Shown one piece after another: positions 53,422 to 63,021 of a stretch of 64,000 bases of DNA. Made by a program: the position numbers and the translations under genes. Each line of letters begins with the position of its first letter. Within the stretch, counting starts at the first letter, position 1. Source of the stretch: Flavobacteriaceae bacterium PS02337 (GTDB taxonomy: Bacteria > Bacteroidota > Bacteroidia > Flavobacteriales > Flavobacteriaceae); the NCBI GenBank assembly GCA_029959285.1, contig JASCOE010000013.1:1-64000 (forward strand). The letters run 5' to 3'. The notes below the pieces were generated by a model. That model was not told the origin of the DNA. It did not search any database and saw nothing but the letters and a program-made list of their open reading frames with translations.

Positions 53422-56400
53422 ATGGCCACGGACTATAGTTTTTTCAATTCGGTTTTTTCAAGAGTTTCCAATGTTGGAAATATCTTAGAATCGATTATGA
53501 CAGGTTGGAACGTAATAAATTCGGACATCATTTTCTATAATAATCCAAAACTCATTGTATTAGCATTATCACTTTTTGCTTTTCTCTCGCTCTTGGTTTA
53601 TCAATTTTTTAGAATTAAAGCTAAAATTGGATATTTCATCGAAAAAAAGAAAGAGCAAGATACTATCAGCAAAGAATACCAGCTCTATATTTTATTCTTT
53701 GGTATCGCCGTAATTGTCATAGAAATCATTAATGAAATTTTTAAAATTAGACCCAAAAGTCTATTAATTCTAAATGTTTCTATCGGTGTTGGCGTACTTC
53801 TGCTTTATGCGATTACAGATAAAGTAAAATGGCTAAGAGATAGAATTCAACAAATTTTTATCTTTTGCTTCTTTATTTACATGAGTTATGTAGGTTCAAA
53901 TATTGTCTTACTTCCTAAAGACGTTGTTCCTATCATTGTTTTCTTAATTTCTTTTTTCTTTTCATACAACATTTTAAAACCTATAAAAATCTACTGGTTT
54001 TTTGTTGCCACAGTTTTTGTGTTTTTAATCTTAACCGTTGCTTTTCAGCTCATTCCGATAAAATCTTCTATTTTACTGATTAATTTCTGTATCCTGATTT
54101 TCATTATTAATCAAGTTAAATATGCAGTTCTGCTAAACAATCGTGATAATTTTAGGTTTGCAAATGAGATTATTCACAAAGGAAATTCTCTAACAATTGC
54201 ATCCAATCAAAATGGCGAAATTTTGTTTTGCAGCGAAACGATAACTTCAATTTTAGGCTATCATCCAGACGAAGTTATGGGATTAAAATTTTGGGAATTG
54301 ACTCAAGATTCTGAATTTACAGCAAAATTAAATCCGATAAAAAATCAAGAAAATAAGGTTTACATCAGAAAATTGAAATGTAAAAACGGAGAATTTAAAT
54401 ACATTCAATGGAAAGACAAAAAATTCTCAGATGACTTAATTACCAGTATTGGTCAAGATGTTACCGAGCAGATTCTCGTTCAAGATCAATACAAAAACTT
54501 AATTCAAACCGCCACCGATATTATTTTCGAAATTAATGCCGATGGTAATTTTTCTTTTATTAATGAATTTGGTTTTTCAATTTTAGGATATTCTAAAAAC
54601 GAAATTATTCAAAAACATTATTCTAATTTTATTGCTGAACAGTATATTAAAAATGCTGTTGATTTTTATGAAAATTTAGCGCTCAACGAAAATAATTATC
54701 CTGTAATTGAAATTCCGATTGTAAAGAAAAATGGAGAGAAAATATGGATTTCGCAAAAGATTATTGTTCGTAAAAATGACTTTGGAGAAATTATCGGTTT
54801 CTCTGGAATCGCGAGAGATATAACAGAGAAAAAAAATATTGAAAAAGAGAAAAAAAGACGTCTCAAAAAAATTGAAGCCTATAATAATTCAACCAAAAAA
54901 TTATCGACAACCGATTTTAGCAAATACGACAAATTAAATACCGTAATTGATTTAATTATAAAAGAAGCTGCGACAATAAGCAATGCTAATCGTGTGAGTT
55001 TCTGGAAATATCATAAAGATTTAATTACTTGTAAAAACCTTTACAGCATTGACAATCAAAACTTAAATGATAAAAACATTTTAGACAAAGAATCGTATCC
55101 AATTTATTTTGAAACATTAAGCAACAAAGCGATTATTAATGCGCCAGATGTTTTTAATAAATTAGAAACTTCAGAATTTCAGAAATTATATTTTACAAAA
55201 AACAATATCAAGTCGATGCTCGATGTTCCTATTTTTTTAACGGGACAATTGGCTGGAGTTGTTTGTTTTGAAAGCACCGAAAAAAAACGCGAATGGGACA
55301 ATGAAGACATCAATTATGCCAGAACAATCTCAGATGTAATTTCACTTGCCATTTCTTCGCAAATGCGTTTAGAAGCAGAAAGAAAATTAGAATTTAAAAG
55401 TCATCTTTTATCGGCTCTTTCTTCTTGTACAGAAAAATTCCTTCTGAGCAAAACTACTGAACAAATGTTTCAGGAAACGTACAATATTATCGGAAAAGCT
55501 GCAAAAGTGGATCATATGTATTATTACGAAAAAGATCCAATTTACAATACTGTCAGTCAAAAATACAAATGGTCGCGCGAGGGAGTTGTGCATCAAATTA
55601 CGCCTTTGCGACATATGACCGAAGAAAATTTAAAAGAAATTTACGAAGCCGCGCAACAAAAGAAAATTTTAAATACGCTTACCAGACAGCTCAAAGAAGG
55701 CTTTTTTAAAACACTTTTGATTAATAATGAAATCAAATCTATTTTAATTTTACCGCTTTACATCAATGATATTTTTACTGGTTTTATTGGTTTTGATGAT
55801 TGTTCTAAAGAAAAAAGATGGACAGAAGATGAAATCAACATTTTTCAGGTTTTAGCCAATAATATTTCTTCGGCGTTAGAAAGAAATCGTAACGAAAGCA
55901 AAATACTCGAAAGTGAAGAGAAGTTTAAACTAATTGCCAACAATATTCCAGGAACGGTTTATCTGTCTAAATTTGATGCTTTTTCGACGAAAATTTTCTT
56001 AAATGATGAAGTTTTAAATCTAACAGGATATTCAAAATCTGAGTTTATAGAAAATAATTTATCGTTTCTTTCTTTAATTCATCCTGATGACAAAGAGGAA
56101 GTTATCAATAATCAAATTGATAATTTACAAAACGGAATGCCATTGCATAATGTTTACCGAATTCAGAGAAAAAGCGGCGAATATATTTGGATTGAAGAAT
56201 TTGGAGATGTAATAAAAAGAGATGACGAAATTGAATTTGTGGGCGGAATTTATTTCGACATTACAAACAAAAAAGAAATTGAAGACGCCATAAAAGCCAA
56301 GCAATTAGCCGAAGCTGCCAACAAATCCAAATCTGATTTCTTAGCCAATATGTCGCACGAAATTCGAACGCCGCTTAACGGAATTATTGGTTTCACGCAT

Positions 56401-57474
56401 TTATTGATGAAAACTGAATTGGAAGAAATTCAGGAAAAATACATGACAACTATAAATCAATCGGCTCATTCGCTGCTTGAAATTGTAAATGATATTTTGG
56501 ATTTCTCTAAAATTGAAGCTGGAAAACTAGAGTTATTCATTGATCTTTATGACATTAAAAAAGTCTTAGCGCAAGTTTTCGATTTAATTGTTTACGAATC
56601 CAATCAAAAGAATCTTACACTTGAGTTGAATATAGATTCAGATGTTCCTAAATACATTTGGACAGATATTGTTCGAATCAAACAAATTTTGATTAATCTT
56701 TTATCAAACGCAATAAAATTTACAACAGAAGGTTCAATTAAATTGAATGTTTCTGTTTTAGAAAAGAAAAAAAACAATTATCATTTGATTCGTTTCGCTG
56801 TAATCGATACAGGAATTGGAATTTTAGAAAAAAATCAAAAGAAAATCTTCAAAGCTTTTTCACAAGAAGATAGTTCTACAACGAGAAAATTTGGAGGAAC
56901 CGGTTTAGGATTAACCATTTCAAATCAGTTACTGGCTTTAATGGAAAGCCGTTTACAACTTGAAAGTAAAATTGACGAAGGAAGTACTTTCTTTTTCGAT
57001 TTAAATTTAAAAACAAGCAACCAAAGCATTAACGATAAATATACTGCTGAACTTAAAAGTTTAAACATAGAATTAGAATCTGATTCTATTGAACCTAATA
57101 ACAACGATATTACATTTTTGATTGTGGAAGACAACAAAGTAAACATGTTGCTTCTTAAAACAATTATTAAAAACCTTTATAATAATGCTTTTATCTACGA
57201 ATGTGAAAATGGATATGAAGCTATTCAGAAATTCGAACAAATCAATCCGACGATTGTTTTTATGGACATTCAAATGCCAATTATGAATGGTTATGAAACT
57301 GCAAAAGCAATTAGAAACACTGCAAAAGGTCGAGATATTCCGATAATTGCCGTCACTGCGGGAACCGAAAAAGAAGAAAGAAATAAATGTATTTCTGCCG
57401 GAATGGATGATTATATCTCAAAACCCATCATGAAAGGAACGGTTGAAGAAGCGTTGACAAAATGGCTGGGATAA
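53422..57474 (+). CDS. Hybrid sensor histidine kinase with PAS, GAF and receiver domains
   Basis: 1350-residue membrane signalling protein. About seven helices (45-235) form the membrane sensor. Then follow two PAS domains (about 250-355, 357-475), two GAF domains (about 505-640, 650-820) and a third PAS with PAC (about 835-955). The kinase core has phospho-acceptor His979 (SHEIRTPLNG), an N-box (LLSNAIKFT) and G-boxes (DTGIGI; GGTGLGLTI), and a C-terminal receiver has Asp1282 (FMDIQMPIMNGYE). The stacked modules suggest integration of redox, light or ligand cues. No output regulator lies nearby, so it probably acts through a phosphotransfer relay. Confidence 0.95.
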   Translation: MATDYSFFNSVFSRVSNVGNILESIMTGWNVINSDIIFYNNPKLIVLALSLFAFLSLLVYQFFRIKAKIGYFIEKKKEQDTISKEYQLYILFFGIAVIVIEIINEIFKIRPKSLLILNVSIGVGVLLLYAITDKVKWLRDRIQQIFIFCFFIYMSYVGSNIVLLPKDVVPIIVFLISFFFSYNILKPIKIYWFFVATVFVFLILTVAFQLIPIKSSILLINFCILIFIINQVKYAVLLNNRDNFRFANEIIHKGNSLTIASNQNGEILFCSETITSILGYHPDEVMGLKFWELTQDSEFTAKLNPIKNQENKVYIRKLKCKNGEFKYIQWKDKKFSDDLITSIGQDVTEQILVQDQYKNLIQTATDIIFEINADGNFSFINEFGFSILGYSKNEIIQKHYSNFIAEQYIKNAVDFYENLALNENNYPVIEIPIVKKNGEKIWISQKIIVRKNDFGEIIGFSGIARDITEKKNIEKEKKRRLKKIEAYNNSTKKLSTTDFSKYDKLNTVIDLIIKEAATISNANRVSFWKYHKDLITCKNLYSIDNQNLNDKNILDKESYPIYFETLSNKAIINAPDVFNKLETSEFQKLYFTKNNIKSMLDVPIFLTGQLAGVVCFESTEKKREWDNEDINYARTISDVISLAISSQMRLEAERKLEFKSHLLSALSSCTEKFLLSKTTEQMFQETYNIIGKAAKVDHMYYYEKDPIYNTVSQKYKWSREGVVHQITPLRHMTEENLKEIYEAAQQKKILNTLTRQLKEGFFKTLLINNEIKSILILPLYINDIFTGFIGFDDCSKEKRWTEDEINIFQVLANNISSALERNRNESKILESEEKFKLIANNIPGTVYLSKFDAFSTKIFLNDEVLNLTGYSKSEFIENNLSFLSLIHPDDKEEVINNQIDNLQNGMPLHNVYRIQRKSGEYIWIEEFGDVIKRDDEIEFVGGIYFDITNKKEIEDAIKAKQLAEAANKSKSDFLANMSHEIRTPLNGIIGFTHLLMKTELEEIQEKYMTTINQSAHSLLEIVNDILDFSKIEAGKLELFIDLYDIKKVLAQVFDLIVYESNQKNLTLELNIDSDVPKYIWTDIVRIKQILINLLSNAIKFTTEGSIKLNVSVLEKKKNNYHLIRFAVIDTGIGILEKNQKKIFKAFSQEDSSTTRKFGGTGLGLTISNQLLALMESRLQLESKIDEGSTFFFDLNLKTSNQSINDKYTAELKSLNIELESDSIEPNNNDITFLIVEDNKVNMLLLKTIIKNLYNNAFIYECENGYEAIQKFEQINPTIVFMDIQMPIMNGYETAKAIRNTAKGRDIPIIAVTAGTEKEERNKCISAGMDDYISKPIMKGTVEEALTKWLG

Positions 57475-57486
57475 ATTAGTTTTCGG

Positions 57487-57517
57487 TCGCAGTCGCAGTT
57501 AGCAGTTTAAGACTGAA
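57487..57517 (+). repeat. CAGT-word repeat (related to 33171 and 59629 elements)
   Basis: GTCGCAGTCGCAGTTAGCAG with CAGTTTAAGACTG follows the hybrid kinase stop codon. It is a degenerate copy of the CAGT-rich family without a full hairpin. Confidence 0.65.
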
Positions 57518-57629
57518 AAATAAATCAAAAAATCTTTTTTAAAACAATACTCTTGAAATGTGAAATTTATCATAAAAAATCTATAAATTCGTACAACCCT
57601 ATAGATAATAAGTTAAAAAACAATTCAAT

Positions 57630-58475
57630 ATGAAATGGCGAGGTAGCAGACAAAGTGATAATGTCGAAGATAGAAGAGGTATATCTGGCGGAAAAGCCGT
57701 AATTGGCGGCGGTGTAATAGGTATTATCATTTTACTTCTAAATGTTTTTGGTGGCGAAACAGGTCAACAAATAGCACCAATTTTAGAACAACTGGGCGGA
57801 CAACAGCAAACTGAAACTGCCGCTCCTTTGAGCAAAGAAGATGAAGAAATGGGGAATTTTGTAAAAAGTGTACTAGCCTACAACGAAGACACTTGGACTA
57901 AAATTTTTGCTGAACACGGCATGACTTACGAAAAACCAAAATTAGTTCTTTTTAAAGGTGCTGTACAAACTGCCTGTGGTGGCGCATCATCTGCTTCTGG
58001 TCCGTTTTACTGCCCTGGCGACCGAAAAGTATATATGGATTTAGCTTTTTTTGAAGAATTAAAAAGTAAATTTGGAGCTAAAGGAGGTGATTTTGCGATT
58101 GCTTACGTTATTGCTCATGAAATTGGCCATCATATTCAAACCTTATTGGGAACATCTGCAAAAATGCGTCAGGAACAACAAGGAAAAAGTGAAGCCGAAG
58201 CGAATAAATTATCTGTGGCATTAGAATTACAAGCAGACTTTTACGCTGGAGTTTGGGCTCATGACAATCAAGATAAACTTGAAGCTGGAGATATAGAAGA
58301 AGCATTAAGTGCTGCAAGTGCTGTTGGTGACGATGCTATACAAAGCAAAATGCAAGGTCACGTAGTACCAGATTCGTTTACTCACGGAACTTCAGAACAA
58401 AGAATGTATTGGTTTAAGAAAGGTTTTAAAACCGGAGATATTAAACAAGGAACTACTTTTGAAGAAATTAGATAG
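57630..58475 (+). CDS. YpfJ/KPN_02809-family neutral zinc metallopeptidase
   Basis: 281 residues. A single membrane segment (about 26-42, rich in Gly, Val and Ile) near the N-terminus anchors the protein. The zinc site is H163-E-I-G-H167-H (VIAHEIGHHIQ), and a third ligand and downstream helix are at ALELQADFYAGVWAH. The segment PKLVLFKGAVQTACG and the GPFYCPGDRKVYMDLAFFEEL strand are family hallmarks. Proteolytic function is inferred; the substrate is unknown. It is followed by an intrinsic terminator. Confidence 0.94.
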   Translation: MKWRGSRQSDNVEDRRGISGGKAVIGGGVIGIIILLLNVFGGETGQQIAPILEQLGGQQQTETAAPLSKEDEEMGNFVKSVLAYNEDTWTKIFAEHGMTYEKPKLVLFKGAVQTACGGASSASGPFYCPGDRKVYMDLAFFEELKSKFGAKGGDFAIAYVIAHEIGHHIQTLLGTSAKMRQEQQGKSEAEANKLSVALELQADFYAGVWAHDNQDKLEAGDIEEALSAASAVGDDAIQSKMQGHVVPDSFTHGTSEQRMYWFKKGFKTGDIKQGTTFEEIR

Positions 58476-58505
58476 CATAATAAACCAAATATAATAACCA
58501 CCAGA

Positions 58506-58538
58506 AAAGCCCAACTTTACAGTTGGGCTTTTTTTTTT
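58506..58538 (+). terminator. Intrinsic terminator of the YpfJ-type gene
   Basis: 11-bp stem AAAGCCCAACT/AGTTGGGCTTT (58506-58516, 58521-58531) and T-run. Confidence 0.92.
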
Positions 58539-58563
58539 GAGAAATTTAAATTGTAAACCTCTA

Positions 58564-58684
58564 TTTGTCATCCTGAGGAACGAAGGATCACACTAGAAAT
58601 TCTACAAAGCTGATAAGATCATAAACTCTGGCAATATTCTGTGCGGAATAACTTGTGTGATCCTTCGTTCCTCAGGATGACAAA
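58564..58684. repeat. 121-bp element with 30-bp perfect inverted ends
   Basis: Arms 58564-58593 and 58655-58684 are exact complements (start TTTGTCATCCTGAGGAACGA), enclosing 61 bases with no open frame. TGTCATCCTGAG also occurs at 35855. The size and ends suggest a small non-autonomous, MITE-like or REP-type element; no target-site duplication could be confirmed by eye. Confidence 0.9.
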
Positions 58685-58710
58685 GAAATCCCAAAAAAAT
58701 ATAAACGCAC

Positions 58711-58740
58711 AAAAAAAGCCTTGAATTTCTTCAAGGCTTT
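58711..58740 (-). terminator. Intrinsic terminator of the tRNA-His gene
   Basis: Stem AAAGCCTTGA/TCAAGGCTTT (58715-58724, 58731-58740). On the minus strand it follows the tRNA 3' end by 7 bases and ends in a T-run. Confidence 0.85.
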
Positions 58741-58747
58741 AAATCTG

Positions 58748-58822
58748 GGTGGCTGACCGGGTTCGAACCGGCGACCCGCGGCACCACAAACCGCTACTCT
58801 AACCAGCTGAGCTACAACCACC
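58748..58822 (-). tRNA. tRNA-His (GTG)
   Basis: On the minus strand the gene starts GGTGGTTGTAGCTCAGCTGG and forms all four arms. The anticodon GTG sits in GGTTTGTGGT and the T-arm has GGTTCGAACC. The 5' extra G pairs with discriminator C, the diagnostic G-1:C73 pair of tRNA-His. The terminal CCA is not fully encoded. An intrinsic terminator follows. Confidence 0.95.
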
Positions 58823-58898
58823 ATTTTTGCTTAGCGAGTGCAAATATAGAACAAAGGTTCAGTTCTACAAAGAAAAAAATGAAAAATTTTCATAAAAA

Positions 58899-59615
58899 TT
58901 AAATCAAATTTTCTAAACTATTGACAGCCAAACACCTTTCTACAGTAAAACCTTCTGCAAAATCTTTCCCAACTAATCTTCCTAAGTCCTGCGCACGATA
59001 ATTTAGACTTTCAAAGAAGTTTTTACTCGTAATTGGCGTTGCAGGTTCTTTTGAATTCGGATCGTAAAATTGAGTTTTATAAGCAGAAATCGCTTCCACT
59101 TTCTTTTTTTCAAATCCTGTAATATCTACAACAAAATCTGGAGTCAGGTTTTTCCATTGAATATAATGGTAAACAATCTTTGGTCTCCAAGCTTCTTGTT
59201 GCACTCCATCAATCGAAGTTTCAATTTTCATTAAACCAGAAAGAAAACAAGAATCAGAAACCAATTTACTTCCTTTTCCGTGATCTATATGTCGATCGTC
59301 GATGGCGTTGCATAGTACAATTTCCGGTTTGTATTTACGAATCATTTTTATGACTTCTAATTGATGTTTTTCGTCATTAACGAAAAATCCATCTCTCATT
59401 GCTAAATTTTCACGTACAAGAACTCCCAAAATCTTAGCAGCATCTTTTGCTTCCTGATCTCTAGTTTCCGCCGTCCCACGCGTTCCTAATTCGCCACGTG
59501 TTAAATCTACAATCCCAACTTTCTTCCCTAGGGAAACTTCTTTTAAAATCGTTCCTGCACAACCCAATTCTACATCGTCTGGATGTGCGCCAAAGGCTAA
59601 TATGTCTAGTTTCAT
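58899..59615 (-). CDS. bshB1: Bacillithiol biosynthesis deacetylase BshB1
   Basis: 238-residue zinc-dependent LmbE-type deacetylase that removes acetate from N-acetylglucosaminyl malate, the second step of bacillithiol synthesis. The metal and catalytic motif is AHPDD at 10-14 (GAHPDDVELG), and a further ligand is His in the IDDRHIDHGKGS segment. The LTRGELGTRGTAETRDQEA segment is typical of BshB1. The gene follows the isochorismate synthase gene by 91 bases across a CAGT-rich repeat. bshA and bshC are not in the window. Confidence 0.96.
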   Translation of the reverse strand: MKLDILAFGAHPDDVELGCAGTILKEVSLGKKVGIVDLTRGELGTRGTAETRDQEAKDAAKILGVLVRENLAMRDGFFVNDEKHQLEVIKMIRKYKPEIVLCNAIDDRHIDHGKGSKLVSDSCFLSGLMKIETSIDGVQQEAWRPKIVYHYIQWKNLTPDFVVDITGFEKKKVEAISAYKTQFYDPNSKEPATPITSKNFFESLNYRAQDLGRLVGKDFAEGFTVERCLAVNSLENLI

Positions 59616-59628
59616 TGTTTTTATTTTT

Positions 59629-59688
59629 AGTCGCAGTTTTCAGTCTCAGTATTCAGTCTCAGCAAAACTGAAAACTGTGACCATGACT
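59629..59688. repeat. CAGTCTCAG-word inverted repeat
   Basis: CAGTTTTCAGT (59634-59644) pairs with ACTGAAAACTG (59667-59677); the middle is CAGTCTCAGTATTCAGTCTCAG. Same vocabulary as 33171 and 57487. Confidence 0.85.
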
Positions 59689-59706
59689 GTAAACTTATTT
59701 TTTTTG

Positions 59707-60771
59707 CTATTTTCTCAATACTCTTTTCATCGTCATCGATTTGTTGACGCTTTCCTCCCACTCTTTTTCCGGAATACTTTCTTTTGTGATTCCGCAACCC
59801 ATATATAGAATGGCTTTATTTTCCTGAATCTGCATGCTACGTAAATTTACAAATAAATCAGAACTTGCATTATTTCCTCCAAAAGTGCTGTTTAATTCGC
59901 CCAGAAAACCTGTATAGAAAGTTCTATCGTAATTTTCATTTTCTAAAATAAAAGCTTTTGATTTCTTTTTAGGAAGTCCGCAAACTGCTGGCGTCGGATG
60001 TAAAGTGTCGATAACTTCCTCTAAAGTTGAATTTTCTTTTAAAACCCCAGAAATATCTGTTTTAATGTGCCAAATAGATCCCGCTTTTAAACTGTAAGGT
60101 TCAGAAACAACAACCGAAGCCGTAAATTCCCTAAGTCTTTTTACTATAAAATCTGTAACAAATTGCTGTTCGTCTTTTTCTTTTTGCTGCCAAACGATTT
60201 CATTTTGTAAATTATCTTTTTGCGTTCCTGCCAAAGCCATTGTTTCAAAAACATTTCCGTTTGCTTTTAAAAGTTTCTCAGGCGTTGCGCCCATCCAAAG
60301 TCCAATTTTCGAATGAAAAAAACAATAACAAAAAGTCGCAGGATACAATTGAACCAAATGCTGAAAAGTTTCGATAAAATCGAATTCAGCTAAAGGAACT
60401 TCTTCACTTCTTGATAAAACAACTTTTTTAAATTCTTCATTTTTGATTGCTTGAATTCCCTGATTAACCAAATATTCATATTGAAGTTTAGCTTCAGTAT
60501 CAAAATTCAAATCGTCAATTTCGATTGGTTCAAATGAAGCTGTTTCTTTTTCAGAAGTAATAATTTCCGATTCATTTTCAGGAATCAGAATTAATTGTTT
60601 TTCATCAAAAGAAGCAAAAACAAATCCTTTTTCGCTGTAATCTGAAACTTTATGTAAAGTGTTATTTTGCTGTAAAATCCCAATAAGGTTTGTGGTGTTG
60701 GGTTTTGAATAAAGAACAAAGGGCAAATTTTGTTCTTTATGATTTTTAATTTTTAAGAAAAATGGATTCAT
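59707..60771 (-). CDS. Isochorismate synthase (chorismate-binding)
   Basis: 354 residues of the chorismate-utilising fold, entering menaquinone (or siderophore) synthesis. The conserved ATPEKLLKANG, MALAGTQKD and PTPAVCGLPKK motifs are present, as is the C-terminal LYMGCGIT. The gene lies 3 bases after the hotdog thioesterase gene, a pairing seen in Flavobacteriia menaquinone loci. On this basis MenF is the likely role. Residues that decide between isochorismate and salicylate synthase cannot be judged by eye. Confidence 0.9.
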   Translation of the reverse strand: MNPFFLKIKNHKEQNLPFVLYSKPNTTNLIGILQQNNTLHKVSDYSEKGFVFASFDEKQLILIPENESEIITSEKETASFEPIEIDDLNFDTEAKLQYEYLVNQGIQAIKNEEFKKVVLSRSEEVPLAEFDFIETFQHLVQLYPATFCYCFFHSKIGLWMGATPEKLLKANGNVFETMALAGTQKDNLQNEIVWQQKEKDEQQFVTDFIVKRLREFTASVVVSEPYSLKAGSIWHIKTDISGVLKENSTLEEVIDTLHPTPAVCGLPKKKSKAFILENENYDRTFYTGFLGELNSTFGGNNASSDLFVNLRSMQIQENKAILYMGCGITKESIPEKEWEESVNKSMTMKRVLRK

Positions 60772-60774
60772 AAT

Positions 60775-61206
60775 TTATTCACTTTTCTTTCTATCCAAAA
60801 CCATATTCGTCAATTTGCAAAGCGAAACCAAATTTCCTTCTTCATCTGTAATTCTAATTTCCCAAAGGTGAAGACTTCTTCCTTTATGAATAATTCTGGC
60901 TGTACCAAAAACATAACCTTCACGAATACTTTTTAGATGATTTGCCGAAATTTCGATTCCTCTTACCTCTTGCTCTTTTGGATTGATAAAAAAGAAAGAA
61001 GCTGCACTTCCAACACTTTCTGCCAAAGCAACAGAAGCTCCGCCGTGCAATAATCCCATTGGCTGGTGAACACTCGGATTTACAGGCATTTTTGCAGTTA
61101 AAAAATCTTCTCCAGCGTCAATATATTCAATTTTGAGCGTCTCCATTAATGTGTTTTTAGAAAACTCATTGCAGCGCGCCAAAATCTGCTCTTTTGTATG
61201 ATTCAT
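60775..61206 (-). CDS. Hotdog-fold thioesterase, PaaI/YdiI type
   Basis: 143 residues with the hotdog signature HQPMGLLHGGASVALAESVGSAA and the following SANHLKSIREGYVFGTARI strand. YdiI-type enzymes hydrolyse 1,4-dihydroxy-2-naphthoyl-CoA in menaquinone synthesis, and the adjacent isochorismate synthase supports this role (MenI). A general phenylacetyl-CoA thioesterase (PaaI) is the alternative. It is first in its operon; the start has an A-rich leader. Confidence 0.88.
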   Translation of the reverse strand: MNHTKEQILARCNEFSKNTLMETLKIEYIDAGEDFLTAKMPVNPSVHQPMGLLHGGASVALAESVGSAASFFFINPKEQEVRGIEISANHLKSIREGYVFGTARIIHKGRSLHLWEIRITDEEGNLVSLCKLTNMVLDRKKSE

Positions 61207-61354
61207 TAAAATAAACTTTAAAATCGTAAAATTAAAGAAAGATAAGACATAAATCTAAAAATCTGATTCTAAATTAAAAATCAATTATAAACTTGTCAGT
61301 TTTTTGCTATTTTTACAAAAACAATCGAACATCAATCTTTGGCTGATTTTTTTT

Positions 61355-61486
61355 GCCACAGATTACACAGATTAAAAGAATTAAAAAAATATAGCCACGA
61401 ATTACACAAATTTACACGAATTTTATTTCAATTTAATTCGTGTAAATTTGTGTAATTCGTGGCAAAAAAACTTTTTAATCTGTGGC
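61355..61486. repeat. Nested inverted repeat (hairpin within hairpin)
   Basis: The inner arms 61394-61422 and 61435-61463 are exact 29-bp complements (start GCCACGAATTACACAAATTT). The outer arms begin GCCACAGATTA at 61355 and end AATCTGTGGC at 61486. The left outer arm has one extra ACACAGATT unit. Each half ends in GGCAAAAAAAC, so one element appears inserted inside another of the same type. It lies between divergent genes. Confidence 0.92.
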
Positions 61487-61501
61487 AAAAAAACAATTTA
61501 A

Positions 61502-63010
61502 ATGCGTCAATACTTTATAATCTTAGTTCTGGGTTTAATTTTAGCTTTTAGTTCTTGCCGAACTGACTTTGATACTGTTGCCAGTTCTGGAGATTTGAAG
61601 TTTTCAAAAGACACTGTTTATTTAGATACTGTTTTTAAAAATATTGGTTCCAGCACTTATCAATTAAAAGTTTATAATCGAAGTAAAAACGATATTTCGA
61701 TTCCAATTGTGCAATTCAAAAAAGGTTTAAGTTCTAAATACAGAATGACTGTTGACGGAATGAGTGGAATAAATGGAAAGATTTTTAAAGATGTAACGCT
61801 TTTAGCGAAAGACAGTTTGTACATTTTTATAGAAACTACCGCAGATATTACAGATGCCAATTCGACTGATTTTTTATATACCGACGAAATTCAATTTGAC
61901 AGCGGTGCAAATCTTCAAGAAGTGGCTTTGGTTACTTTAATTCAAGATGCCGTTTTCTTATATCCGAATCAAAATCAAGATGGAACAAAAGAAAAAATCT
62001 CAATCGACGGCAAAGATGTTGACGGTTTTTATTTGAGCGAAAATGATCCTGCAAACGGAAACGAACTTCTTTTTACCAAACAAAAACCTTACGTCATTTA
62101 CGGATATGCCGGAGTTCCAGAAAATAAAACCATAATTTTTGAAGCTGGCGCACGAGTTCACTTCCATGCAAATTCTGGATTGTACGTTGCCAAAAATGCT
62201 ACTCTTCAAATTAATGGAACAACTTCTTCAACAGAAAAACTCGAAAACGAAGTTATTTTTGAAGGCGATCGTTTAGAACCGCTTTACTCGGATATTCCTG
62301 GACAATGGAAATCGGTTATTTTTGAAAAAAGTAGCACAAATCACTCGATCAATCATTTAACTTTAAAAAATGCAACGACTGGTTTAGATTTTAGAAGTCC
62401 GCTAAATACTGTTCAAATTAAAAATACTCAGATTTACAATTGCGTTGAATACGGAATTTTAGCCCAAAACACTAAAATCGTTGGCGAAAATATTGTAATC
62501 AATTACGCTGGTTTAGCAAGTTTATCATGCGTTTACGGAGGAGATTACAAATTTACACATTGTACATTCCATAATAATTGGCCAAATCCATCGCATTTCG
62601 CAGTCAATTTGAGCAATAGTTTGACTGGAGCAACACCTGAAACAAATCCGTTAACTCAGGCAACTTTCAACAATTGTATTATTTATGGTTCGAATTTTAA
62701 CGAATTCAATATCAGTAAAAATACATCCTCTGCATTTGTTTACCAATTGAACAATTGTTTATTGAAATTCGGAAGCACGACAAATCCTAATTATCAATTC
62801 AAAACTGACACCGAACATTATAACAATATTATTTTGAATGAAAATCCGAAGTTTTATAATGTTTCTCAGAATAAATTCAATATCGATAAAACTTCTGCCG
62901 CTTTCGCGAAAGGAAATCAGTCGTATTTAATTGCAAAAGATATTTTAGGAATTACGAGAACTTCTCCGCCAGATTTGGGCGCTTATCAGAGTCAAGATTT
63001 TCCGAAGTAA
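61502..63010 (+). CDS. Right-handed beta-helix lipoprotein, unknown function
   Basis: 502 residues with a lipobox (LAFSSC, Cys19). Residues about 40-150 form an Ig-like or DUF1573-type strand region (DTVFKNIGSSTYQLKVYNRSK). Residues about 190-460 carry parallel beta-helix repeats with ANSGLYVAKNATLQINGT and NHLTLKNATTGLDFRSP motifs. It ends with SPPDLGAYQSQDFPK, a short segment typical of this Flavobacteriia family. Such helices bind or cleave polysaccharides; no catalytic residues are visible. The downstream gene begins 11 bases later. Confidence 0.85.
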   Translation: MRQYFIILVLGLILAFSSCRTDFDTVASSGDLKFSKDTVYLDTVFKNIGSSTYQLKVYNRSKNDISIPIVQFKKGLSSKYRMTVDGMSGINGKIFKDVTLLAKDSLYIFIETTADITDANSTDFLYTDEIQFDSGANLQEVALVTLIQDAVFLYPNQNQDGTKEKISIDGKDVDGFYLSENDPANGNELLFTKQKPYVIYGYAGVPENKTIIFEAGARVHFHANSGLYVAKNATLQINGTTSSTEKLENEVIFEGDRLEPLYSDIPGQWKSVIFEKSSTNHSINHLTLKNATTGLDFRSPLNTVQIKNTQIYNCVEYGILAQNTKIVGENIVINYAGLASLSCVYGGDYKFTHCTFHNNWPNPSHFAVNLSNSLTGATPETNPLTQATFNNCIIYGSNFNEFNISKNTSSAFVYQLNNCLLKFGSTTNPNYQFKTDTEHYNNIILNENPKFYNVSQNKFNIDKTSAAFAKGNQSYLIAKDILGITRTSPPDLGAYQSQDFPK

Positions 63011-63021
63011 ATTAAAAATTT

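Larger units (their letters stand above)
58476..58898. other. Non-protein-coding interval with repeat and tRNA
   Basis: No protein gene lies here. It holds, in order, the YpfJ-gene terminator, the 121-bp inverted repeat, the tRNA-His terminator and gene, and a 76-base AT-rich leader between tRNA and bshB1 that shows no clear signal. Confidence 0.75.
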
